DNA of 22,285 nt from the NCBI GenBank assembly GCA_014730235.1, contig WJIO01000147.1, positions 1 to 22,285 of the forward strand, in the 5' to 3' direction. The notes below the pieces were generated by a model that was given only the letters and a program-made list of their open reading frames with translations, was not told the origin of the DNA and did not search any database. Made by a program: the position numbers and the translations under genes. Positions 1 through 5,967 of the stretch are shown piece after piece. Numbering within the stretch: position 1 is the first letter of the stretch; each line of letters opens with the position of its first letter. This DNA is from Candidatus Poribacteria bacterium (GTDB lineage: Bacteria; Poribacteria; DTPJ01; WJIO01).

Positions 1-132
1 GTTTATAAAAGTCTGTACCTCCACAGGCTCCATAGTTATTTTATGACCTGCGCAGCCCATGAAAAAAATGCCTGTTAAAGATAATACAAAACATAAAGCC
101 ATACAGTATCTTATTTTCCGTAAAATTTCCAT
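1..132 (-). CDS. Lipoprotein, N-terminal fragment (runs off the window)
   Basis: An open minus-strand frame of 44 codons starts with ATG at 132-130 and continues past the window edge. An AGGAG ribosome binding site lies 9 nt upstream of the ATG. The N-terminus has basic residues (K6, R8), a hydrophobic stretch of about 15 residues and then F-M-G-C, a near-consensus lipobox with the lipidated cysteine at residue 27. This indicates a lipid-anchored envelope protein cut by signal peptidase II. After the cysteine only about 17 residues are visible, so the mature domain and the function cannot be named. Confidence 0.7.
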   Translation of the reverse strand, partial: MEILRKIRYCMALCFVLSLTGIFFMGCAGHKITMEPVEVQTFIN

Positions 133-469
133 AATTCGACACTCCTTTTAGCATATAAAACCATGGTATAATCTATTATCGTAGATGAGATTTTTCTGAT
201 TTAGGACATTCTTTGTCATTTCCACAATCAAATCGGAACAGCAAATTTCCTGAAGTAAGTGCTATCCGGATTAAATGGATTTTAAGCGCGTTCGGAAATT
301 ACAAAATTATTTATTGAAATTGCTTAAGCCTATTATATTATATCACGATTTAAATATAAGCTTGTTACAGAAATATTACAATATGAAAATTTGTTTTATA
401 TCTCAATAATCGTTAAAAATGAAAAATATGTTTAGAAAATACTTTTATAATGATGGTAAATTACAAAAT

Positions 470-547
470 TTGTCATTCCTGCGAAAGCGGGAATCCAGAA
501 AAACACTATCCTGGGAGACTGGATTCCCGCTTTCGCAGGAATGACAA
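470..547. repeat. Perfect 29-bp inverted repeat (hairpin element, copy 1)
   Basis: The arms 470-498 and 519-547 are exact reverse complements and start with the core TTGTCATTCCTGC; 20 bp lie between them. A weaker inverted match (ATCGTTAAAAA-type, near 409-420 and 561-572) flanks the arms, so the whole unit may be about 165 bp. The core recurs at 2944, 11760, 11805 and 21607. Palindromes of this kind are common dispersed repeats or miniature elements in environmental genomes. There is no U-tract, so it is not a typical terminator. Confidence 0.85.
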
Positions 548-701
548 CTAAATTATATCCATTTTTTAACGATTACATCTCAGTATAATTTGATTTTTTG
601 GATAATATCAGGGGAGTGGCAGGAAAAATGATGGTATTGGCTTTAAATTCGTAAAGTTTTCACTTGACTTTATAGAATTTTATGCTAACATTAATATCAC
701 G

Positions 702-723
702 AAAAAAGCCGCTTTCGCGGCTT
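702..723 (-). terminator. Intrinsic terminator of the small RNA
   Basis: On the minus strand a 7-bp stem AAGCCGC/GCGGCTT closes a GAAA tetraloop (716-713). The last two stem T's and four more make a run of six T's (707-702). There is no comparable T-run on the plus strand, so termination is directional. Confidence 0.75.
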
Positions 724-806
724 GGCAAAATTTTAACTATGACACCATCTTGGAACCGTTGAAACAAGCATTAATATTATTAAAATCGGAGGTGTATAGT
801 TATGTA
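702..806 (-). ncRNA. Predicted small RNA, about 105 nt, family unknown
   Basis: Transcription is predicted from about 806 to 702 on the minus strand. A near-consensus sigma70 promoter lies just upstream (-35 TTGACG, 18-bp spacer, -10 TATAAT). Near the 5' end, positions 802-791 pair with 746-734, giving a 12-bp stem with one bulged base. The RNA ends in a tetraloop hairpin (AAGCCGC-GAAA-GCGGCTT) followed by a T-run, a textbook intrinsic terminator. A CACCTCC segment (794-788), complementary to Shine-Dalgarno sequences, lies across the base of the loop. No open reading frame of note is present. I do not recognise an RNA family. Promoter, stem and terminator in register make a gene likely; expression is inferred. 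Confidence 0.6.
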
Positions 807-995
807 TTTAACATTATAGCAGAAAATGCCAGTTTCCGTCAAGGTTTAACTGGTTTGTATATATATCGCTGTTGATATTTGCCATAATCTACAACCTTGC
901 CAGCTTTAATTTGGGGCAATTGTTAAACAGGGATTAAAAGAACCAAAGCTTGTTAGTGATCATTAGAGTATTTGGTTCTCTTCACCTCCGATTTT
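782..995. repeat. 13-bp perfect inverted repeat, 188 bp apart
   Basis: AAAATCGGAGGTG at 782-794 is the exact reverse complement of 983-995. The left arm is inside the predicted small RNA, where it reads CACCTCCGATTTT. The right arm, read on the minus strand, presents a strong Shine-Dalgarno-like GGAGGTG. Confidence 0.75.
813..842 (-). promoter_or_regulatory. Sigma70-type promoter of the small RNA
   Basis: Minus strand: -35 TTGACG at 842-837 and -10 TATAAT at 818-813, with an 18-bp spacer. The predicted start is about 806. The -10 is a perfect consensus match and the -35 matches five of six positions. Confidence 0.65.
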
Positions 996-1193
996 TCACG
1001 ATTCCATAACAACCGGATATTTCTGATCTTTGGCCTTTTGGCTAAAGTATGCTGATTTATACCTATAACTGCAATTTGGTTTATGATTTGTATGGTTAGA
1101 CTGTATTTTGAATTATACGAAAATATTTGAAATTACCATGAATAATTCATATAAAAACTATTCACATAAATAAATGTTTAGGAGGATATTGAT

Positions 1194-1778
1194 ATGAGAA
1201 GAAAGAAATCCAAAGCATCAATTGATGAAAAAGATATACTGGATGATAAAGAAAATATTGATGAAAATATAGATATAGATAATGATATGGAGAATGAGGA
1301 TATGCCAGAACAAGAAGATATCGAACTGGAAGTTCCAGATGACGAATCCCTGGAAGACATAGATGAAGACGATTTCTCCGATGTGCTTGATATTATGGGC
1401 TTGGATAATACCAGCGATGTTTTATCCAAACTGCGCAAAGATGGTGACGATGGAGAAGAATCTCAGAATTTTGATGAGGTAATCAGGTATTCAAACAAAA
1501 GTGTTACAAAAAAGCCGCCAAAGAGAACTCCAAAGAAATCGAAAGCTAAAACCAAAGTCAGAGAAAAGGTTATAAAAGAAGATTTTAGCGATGACTTTTC
1601 AGATGATTTGGAAAATACACACAGGGGTAAGTGGTTGATAACTACCTGCATCTACTGCACTGATATGTATAGGTTCAGGTCAGATGGAGAAAAGCCATCA
1701 ACCTGTGGAAAACCCGAATGTAACGCAAAGCATGAAGAGAGAATGAAAAGAATTAAGGGCAGGGATGTTGCTGCTTAA
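1194..1778 (+). CDS. Acidic protein with C-terminal four-cysteine zinc ribbon
   Basis: This is a 194-residue protein of unknown function. Residues 10-65 are extremely rich in Asp and Glu and probably disordered; 100-128 is a Lys-rich linker (K-K-P-P-K-R-type); a second acidic patch lies at 129-140. The C-terminal 50 residues hold C152-x2-C155 and C171-x4-C176, a plausible zinc ribbon, followed by a basic tail with H180. Such proteins usually contact nucleic acid or a nucleic-acid machine, but nothing here names the partner. The start is supported by AGGAGG at 1180-1185, 8 nt before the ATG. There is no signal peptide or membrane segment, so it is cytoplasmic. It is a single gene ended by a strong palindromic terminator. 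The Ser-rich frame on the opposite strand is only its antisense shadow. Confidence 0.8.
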   Translation: MRRKKSKASIDEKDILDDKENIDENIDIDNDMENEDMPEQEDIELEVPDDESLEDIDEDDFSDVLDIMGLDNTSDVLSKLRKDGDDGEESQNFDEVIRYSNKSVTKKPPKRTPKKSKAKTKVREKVIKEDFSDDFSDDLENTHRGKWLITTCIYCTDMYRFRSDGEKPSTCGKPECNAKHEERMKRIKGRDVAA

Positions 1779-1796
1779 ACATTTAAAAATTTAACA

Positions 1797-1844
1797 TAAA
1801 CACCAAAAAGCGGATGATAATTATCATCCGCTTTTTGGTGTTTA
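1797..1844. terminator. 48-nt perfect palindrome, probable bidirectional terminator
   Basis: Arms 1797-1820 and 1821-1844 are exact complements with no spacer, centred on AAGCGGATGA...TCATCCGCTTTTT, just downstream of the zinc-ribbon gene. The A- and T-runs on either side of the GC-rich part suit termination in both directions. The hairpin at 3094-3125 shares the same GC-rich core. Confidence 0.7.
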
Positions 1845-1923
1845 TGGGGTAGAAAGGAATATTATACGCATAATTAATCAGTGCTTTATCTCTTCTTAAT
1901 CTGCGGATGATACAATATATTTC

Positions 1924-1952
1924 TTGGAATTAAAGACTGTTTGTGCTATGTT
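1924..1952 (+). promoter_or_regulatory. Possible promoter of the secreted protein at 2026
   Basis: TTGGAA (1924-1929), a 17-bp spacer and TATGTT (1947-1952) precede the gene, with a leader of about 70 nt. Both boxes match four of six consensus positions, so this is only a candidate. Confidence 0.3.
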
Positions 1953-2025
1953 ACTAAGCAGCAAATTCAGACGTTAAAATTGGATCTAAATATAAGTATC
2001 CGTTAGTTTATGAAAGGAGAGAACT

Positions 2026-2859
2026 GTGTTTCTCAGAAGAATAATTTTGGCTTTTTTCATGCTATCCGTTATTACTATTATCAATTCCGCCTATGGCGTT
2101 GAAGTAGTTCTTTTTGAGGAAGATTTTGAAGATTTAACCCTTGAAGATAGTGTTATGGAAGGTTTAGCAAGAAACAAAGTATGGACAGACACACCACCTG
2201 ATGGCTGGAATATAGTGGATGCTGGAGACAAAGATGGTGGTGGCGAAATATGCAACGGGATGCGCGAATGGGACGGATGGGCTTTTGCCGATGCTGAGTG
2301 GTGGACACAAACCGCGGATGATCAGAATCGAAGTCAGTTTACCTTGAATGGATTAGCCGAAGGCACTATTGCTATTGCAGACCCTGACGAATGGGATGAC
2401 GCTAATGGCCCGGAAGGTCGTGGATGTACTTTCAATTCATGGCTGTCAACCCCACCTATAAATATAGCAGGAGCTACGAGAAATTCCCTGGTGCTGACAT
2501 TTGATTCAAGCTGGCGCCCTGAAGACCAGCAGGATGCAGAATTGACAGTTTCATTTGATGGTGACGAAGAGATCGCTATCATGACAATGGAGTCAATTGG
2601 AGTTACAACCCGGTATAAAGTTCCAGAAGAGGGAATTGACGAAATAAAGAACGACAATACACAGGTAAACGAAACTCTGGAATTTATGATCCCAAATCCA
2701 AAAGGATCTCAAACAATGGTCATTACCTGGGCAGTAATTGACGCTATAAACGACTGGTGGTGGGCCGTTGATAATATCAGCTTGAAATCTACGGATTTTG
2801 CAGTATCCACAGAGGGAAAACTCGCATCTAGCTGGGGAAGCGTCAAAAGCCAGTTATAG
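2026..2859 (+). CDS. Secreted protein with MAM/cleaved-adhesin-like fold and WG-K tail (paralogue A)
   Basis: This is a 277-residue exported protein starting with GTG, supported by AGGAG 6 nt upstream. Residues 1-24 form a signal peptide ending in S-A-Y-G. The body begins with V-x-L-F-E-E-D-F-E and ends with N-D-W-W-W-A-V-D-N-I (242-251). An E-D-F-E start and V-D-N-I end are typical of the beta-jelly-roll choice-of-anchor-J / MAM / cleaved-adhesin type, which bind carbohydrate or protein at the cell surface; this is inferred from motifs. The C-terminus carries K265-L-A-S-S-W-G-S-V-K. It is strongly similar over its whole length to the convergent gene at 3150-3962. Compared with that copy it has an insertion at about 66-78 containing C76, and C134 in another short insertion; these two are the only cysteines and could form a disulphide. 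Confidence 0.8.
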   Translation: MFLRRIILAFFMLSVITIINSAYGVEVVLFEEDFEDLTLEDSVMEGLARNKVWTDTPPDGWNIVDAGDKDGGGEICNGMREWDGWAFADAEWWTQTADDQNRSQFTLNGLAEGTIAIADPDEWDDANGPEGRGCTFNSWLSTPPINIAGATRNSLVLTFDSSWRPEDQQDAELTVSFDGDEEIAIMTMESIGVTTRYKVPEEGIDEIKNDNTQVNETLEFMIPNPKGSQTMVITWAVIDAINDWWWAVDNISLKSTDFAVSTEGKLASSWGSVKSQL

Positions 2860-2892
2860 ATTGGTTACTCAGCCCATGGGTTAATAGCAATC

Positions 2893-2970
2893 TTGGTTCT
2901 TCGGGGTTTAAGTGTGGTAAAAATAAAAAAACTTCTATATGCTTGTCATTCCTGCTTTTGCAGGAATGAT
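2893..2970. mobile_element. Left-end remnant of the miniature inverted-repeat element
   Basis: TTGGTTCTTCGGGGTTTAAG and the following GTGTGG (2893-2917 overall) match the left terminal repeat of the complete copies at 11693 and 21538. About 27 bp further on comes the core hairpin (TCATTCCTGC/GCAGGAATGA, 2946-2955 and 2960-2969, TTTT loop). No right terminal repeat follows, so this copy looks truncated. Confidence 0.5.
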
Positions 2971-3093
2971 AGCCTGATAGCATTTTCATTTGCTAGTGTC
3001 TCTTTAAGCACTGCAACATCTGGTTTTAGTTAATTTTAGAAATATCAGTATAAATATTATCTTTAGCAGAAAACCCATATCTCATAAACAAAT

Positions 3094-3125
3094 AAAGCGG
3101 ATGAGTAATTACTCATCCGCTTTTT
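3094..3125. terminator. Terminator between convergent paralogues
   Basis: Perfect 15-bp arms (3094-3108, 3109-3123) centred on AATT, with a T-run to 3125 on the plus strand. It shares AAAGCGGATGA...TCATCCGCTTTTT with the palindrome at 1797-1844. It lies just past the stop of the minus-strand paralogue and could end both convergent transcripts. Confidence 0.7.
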
Positions 3126-3149
3126 CTATTTCTAAATAAGCTTTCTTAT

Positions 3150-3962
3150 TTATTTTGTCTTTATTTCGCCCCATATGGTGCTGAGTTTATTAGCGGCTTC
3201 TACAGCAGCAACGCTCTGAGTTGTTTTGATGGAGATATTATCAACTGCCCACCACCAGTCGTTTGTGGCGTCGATCATTGCCCAGGTAACAACGGCTGAG
3301 CTTGCGCCGGCTGGATTGGGAATATCTATTTCGATGGTTTCATTGACCTGGGTGTTATCTGCCAGGGTTTCTTCCACACCGTTCAATGGCTCTTTGTAGA
3401 TGGTATTGGTTCCTGATGATTCCATTCTAATCAATACGATCTCATCACCACCGTCAAAGGAAACAGTCAATTCAACGGTCTGGGTATCTTCTGGACGCCA
3501 ACTTGAATCAAAGGTAAGAACCATTGAGTCAGGAGCAACACCGGTGATGTCCATAACCGGCGTTGAAAGCCATGAGTTGAATGTACCCTGGTCGCCAGGA
3601 GAATTCAGGTCATCCCATTCGTCAGGGTCAGCTATAGCGATAGTTCCCACAGCTTTTCCGTCGCCAGAAGTAAATTGGCTTCTGTTCTGATCACCGGCGG
3701 CCTGTGTCCACCATTCGCCATTGGCAAATGCCCAACCATTCCATTCTGGCATACCTTCGGGAAGATCATCAACTATTGTCCAACCGGCAGGCGGCACATC
3801 TGTCCATACGTTGGCTCCTGCTAAGTCTTCACCAACATTAGCACCCAGGGTTAAACCTTCAAAGTCCTCTTCAAAGAGAACTAAATCAACACCAAAAGCG
3901 GCACTGGCAATAACAAAAAGAGTCAGAGCGAAAACGCTCAAGAGAGTATTTTTAACAAACAT
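3150..3962 (-). CDS. Secreted protein with MAM/cleaved-adhesin-like fold and WG-K tail (paralogue B)
   Basis: This is a 270-residue exported protein. The ATG at 3962 has AGGAG 8 nt upstream. Residues 1-24 are a signal peptide ending S-A-A-F-G. Blocks shared with the convergent paralogue at 2026-2859 include L-F-E-E-D-F-E (29-35), E-W-W-T-Q (83-87), D-Q-N-R-S-Q-F-T (91-98), G-T-I-A-I-A-D-P-D-E-W-D-D (106-118), F-D-S-S-W-R-P-E-D (151-159) and N-D-W-W-W-A-V-D-N-I-S (234-244). The Trp- and Asp-rich make-up and V-D-N-I end suggest a beta-sandwich binding domain. The mature protein has no cysteine, unlike its paralogue. The tail K259-L-S-T-I-W-G-E-I-K is shared in form and might be an anchoring or sorting signal (inference). 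It has its own promoter (4061-4090) and terminator. Confidence 0.82.
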   Translation of the reverse strand: MFVKNTLLSVFALTLFVIASAAFGVDLVLFEEDFEGLTLGANVGEDLAGANVWTDVPPAGWTIVDDLPEGMPEWNGWAFANGEWWTQAAGDQNRSQFTSGDGKAVGTIAIADPDEWDDLNSPGDQGTFNSWLSTPVMDITGVAPDSMVLTFDSSWRPEDTQTVELTVSFDGGDEIVLIRMESSGTNTIYKEPLNGVEETLADNTQVNETIEIDIPNPAGASSAVVTWAMIDATNDWWWAVDNISIKTTQSVAAVEAANKLSTIWGEIKTK

Positions 3963-4060
3963 TACTTTATCTCCTTTTTAGCTTAAACTTTACACAGAGC
4001 AATAACAGTAAAACTCAAACAAAAATTTTTACTGTCTGCTCATGATATTTCAACAAAAAT

Positions 4061-4090
4061 ATTTTAGCAAATGTTTATATCCAGCGTCAA
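4061..4090 (-). promoter_or_regulatory. Sigma70-type promoter of paralogue B
   Basis: Minus strand: -35 TTGACG (4090-4085), 18-bp spacer, -10 TAAAAT (4066-4061). The start is predicted near 4054, giving a leader of about 90 nt. An inverted repeat, AATCGTT-N7-AACGATT (4095-4115), sits immediately upstream of the -35 box and could be a regulator site. Confidence 0.55.
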
Positions 4091-4129
4091 TGAGAATCGT
4101 TGGTATGAAACGATTTGGTTAATTTTTGG

Positions 4130-5101
4130 TTAATAATGCCACTGGTCAGTTTTATCTTCATAACCTTCAGATACATCAATGGGCCACCAGAGTTCTTCTT
4201 CCTCTTCCCATTCCTTTAAAATGCGCCTATTCCTGGCTTTTCGGCGCAGATAAGCTATAACAGCTATTAAAATAACCAGTGTCCAGAATATAACCCAGCT
4301 ACTCAATATGGATATCCATTTATATCGTTTTTTGATGCTGTTGAGCCATGTATGCTCCAGCCAATCAACGCTGATGCCCATAGATATATTCATCGCTCTG
4401 TTGAAGCTGTAACCACTAGCCATTAGCCTTATACACTCTCTCAAGGCCGGATGTCCATATCTTTCAACGATGAAATTTATAACACTGCTACTTTGGGCAT
4501 AAGCTAATCTAGCTTTAGACTCTCCTCTTGGAAATGTATAGGATATTTCTTTAAGGGGTATAATTGAATCACTCAGCGTACCCATAAGAATCGTCCAATA
4601 TTCACCATAAGACCATTCATCAGCCCCATACATTGCAATACCTTCATTAAACCAAGTTGGCACTTTTTCCAGATTATCACCCATATATAGACCAAATATT
4701 ACATGGGTTATTTCGTGTTTTAAAAGATGTGTGAGATTTATCCTTCGATTTTCCAGAGAAGATGGGTCTTTTATGGCAATCCGAGCATGTAAAGGGTAGG
4801 CATAACCTGCAGCCCAGTCTTGAATTGGCGCTCTGGCAGTCATATGAAAATTTTTTCGGGATTCGAAGAACCATATAGCAATCTTTCGCGGGGTAGAATA
4901 TCCCAGGTTTTCCGTCACTTTCGGGTAGAAATCTTCAGCAATTTTCTGAATTTCCAGAGCTTTCTTCCGGCTTTCAGAATACATAACTACAAAGTGTTCG
5001 CTTTCTACCGATGACCATTCTTTGGCATGAATATGACAGGGAATGAAAATGAGTATGATGAAAATCAGTATCGGTAAATTTTTTCTTAATATATTAACCA
5101 T
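4130..5101 (-). CDS. Membrane-anchored gluzincin metallopeptidase (peptidase MA-like)
   Basis: This is a 323-residue predicted zinc peptidase facing the periplasm. A signal peptide spans about residues 1-26. The zinc motif is H129-E130-I-T-H133, and W150-F-N-E153-G supplies the third ligand E153, the gluzincin arrangement of the peptidase MA / M1-like group. The domain runs to about 255. A membrane segment at about 263-285 is followed by a basic stretch and an acidic, Trp-containing cytoplasmic tail (297-323). The anchoring tail means it probably acts on envelope proteins near the membrane; the substrate is unknown. The ribosome binding site before the ATG is weak. No other start fits, because the signal peptide begins here. 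An extended -10 promoter lies about 24 bp upstream. Confidence 0.8.
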   Translation of the reverse strand: MVNILRKNLPILIFIILIFIPCHIHAKEWSSVESEHFVVMYSESRKKALEIQKIAEDFYPKVTENLGYSTPRKIAIWFFESRKNFHMTARAPIQDWAAGYAYPLHARIAIKDPSSLENRRINLTHLLKHEITHVIFGLYMGDNLEKVPTWFNEGIAMYGADEWSYGEYWTILMGTLSDSIIPLKEISYTFPRGESKARLAYAQSSSVINFIVERYGHPALRECIRLMASGYSFNRAMNISMGISVDWLEHTWLNSIKKRYKWISILSSWVIFWTLVILIAVIAYLRRKARNRRILKEWEEEEELWWPIDVSEGYEDKTDQWHY

Positions 5102-5124
5102 AAAATTACCATTGCGTTTGACAA

Positions 5125-5133
5125 ATTATACCA
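5125..5133 (-). promoter_or_regulatory. Extended -10 promoter of the peptidase gene
   Basis: Minus strand TGGTATAAT (5133-5125) combines a TGn extension with a perfect -10. No good -35 is visible. The predicted leader is short, about 17 nt. Confidence 0.4.
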
Positions 5134-5170
5134 TTTTGTAATTTATCATCATGATAACGATTACATAGTT

Positions 5171-5208
5171 AAAATAAAAACAGGGCAAGTTTTTACCTTT
5201 GCCCTGTT
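5171..5208 (-). terminator. Intrinsic terminator of the small gene at 5266
   Basis: Minus strand: the 10-bp stem AACAGGGCAA/TTGCCCTGTT (5208-5199 and 5188-5179, 10-nt loop) is followed by TTTATTTT. It lies 58 bp past the stop of the 93-residue gene and just upstream of the peptidase promoter. Confidence 0.75.
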
Positions 5209-5265
5209 GAGGAATGATTTCTTATAAGGAGGATTTGGGAGATATATTCAGAATGAGAGTGGTTA

Positions 5266-5547
5266 TTACTTGGGTTTGGTATCAGAGGGATTAGGAATAC
5301 CTGTAACTTCATAAAGTCTCCTGAGCAAATCTTTATATGAAGCAATATCTATTGTTGCCTGAATTACCTTCTGCTGTATTTCTTCTACCTCTTTTTCTGT
5401 CATATTACGGGAGACTTCTCTTCTCAATATATGTCGAGCCATTAAGTATTTACCCTGAGCACGGGTAATGTAATCTTTAATCTCCTGAGCAGCCATAATA
5501 AGCTTATCATCTTCCGTCATTCTTTGTCTCCTGATACCAGATGCCAT
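5266..5547 (-). CDS. Small helical protein, unknown function
   Basis: This is a 93-residue protein that I do not recognise. It is highly charged, without cysteine, signal peptide or membrane segment, and looks all-alpha: helices at about 11-45 and 50-83, separated by S-R-N-M-T-E-K, suggest a two-helix hairpin or coiled coil. The C-terminal ten residues (P-N-P-S-D-T-K-P-K) are probably unstructured. AGGAG 6 nt before the ATG supports this start over the internal M10. The gene has its own terminator and lies downstream of rng on the same strand, separated by a 420-bp repeat-rich gap, so it is probably a separate unit. Confidence 0.65.
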   Translation of the reverse strand: MASGIRRQRMTEDDKLIMAAQEIKDYITRAQGKYLMARHILRREVSRNMTEKEVEEIQQKVIQATIDIASYKDLLRRLYEVTGIPNPSDTKPK

Positions 5548-5967
5548 ATATAACTCCTGATTCCGATTTATTACCTATATTATTTATGTATATATTTTAA
5601 TTAATTCTTTTTATGACATGTATCTATATAAGCGGGATTCATGCCAAACATTTAAATTAACTAAAAACCCATAAACTATTGTAAATAGAGAATTAATAAA
5701 TAATATGGGTTCGGAATTATATCCATATATATGTTGATTTATGAAGCATGGCACATAATGCAACATATATTATATATCAGGATATGAATATGAAAGAAAT
5801 CATTATTGAAAATTAATTAATTTTCAATAATGATTTTTCAGTTTTCAATCGCGTTAAAAATCCCCCTCGCCCCCTTATTAAAGGGGAATAATGGGCAAAG
5901 CCCATTAAGAGGAAAGCTGAATAAATTTTTTGAAGTTGCTTAAAGGCAAACAGCAAAATAAATAGTA
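5548..5967. other. 420-bp non-coding gap with palindromes downstream of rng
   Basis: No gene is supported here. The gap holds a perfect 40-nt AT-rich palindrome (5797-5836) and two short hairpins next to each other, CCCCTT-ATTA-AAGGGG (5871-5886) and TAATGGGC-AAA-GCCCATTA (5889-5907). The AAATCCCCCTCGCCCCCTTA stretch resembles a C-rich palindrome widely scattered in bacterial genomes (from memory). The rest is AT-rich. Confidence 0.6.
5797..5836. repeat. 40-nt perfect AT-rich palindrome
   Basis: Arms 5797-5816 and 5817-5836 are exact complements centred on TTAATTAA. It lies 131 bp past the rng stop and could terminate rng transcription, but it has few GC pairs and no long U-tract. Confidence 0.6.

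Larger units (their letters stand above)
133..1193. other. 1.06-kb non-coding stretch with repeat hairpin and small-RNA gene
   Basis: No credible protein gene lies between the divergent lipoprotein gene (minus) and the acidic zinc-ribbon gene (plus). The stretch is very AT-rich. It holds a perfect 29-bp inverted repeat (470-547), a predicted small RNA on the minus strand (702-806) with its promoter, a 13-bp inverted copy of part of that RNA (983-995), a 9-bp stem at 939-947/971-979, and a small stem with one G-T pair at 1029-1046. I could not identify a convincing promoter for the plus-strand gene at 1194. Confidence 0.7.

Noticed and set aside
470-547. CRISPR array or attachment site
   Set aside because: The repeat is a single inverted pair with no regular direct repeats and spacers, and no cas genes or integrase are nearby.
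664-691. Plus-strand promoter TTGACT-N16-TAACAT
   Set aside because: The -10 is poor and any transcript would run directly into the small-RNA terminator hairpin with no gene after it; the minus-strand promoter is far better.
1178-1438. Ser-rich 86-residue frame on the minus strand
   Set aside because: It is the antisense of the Asp/Glu-rich start of the zinc-ribbon gene, whose codons give Ser-rich peptides in reverse; the forward gene has AGGAGG and a sensible domain layout.
567-5167. Exact 12-mer TAACGATTACAT at 567-578 and 5156-5167
   Set aside because: Several chance 12-mer repeats are expected in an AT-rich 22-kb sequence; there is no shared context.
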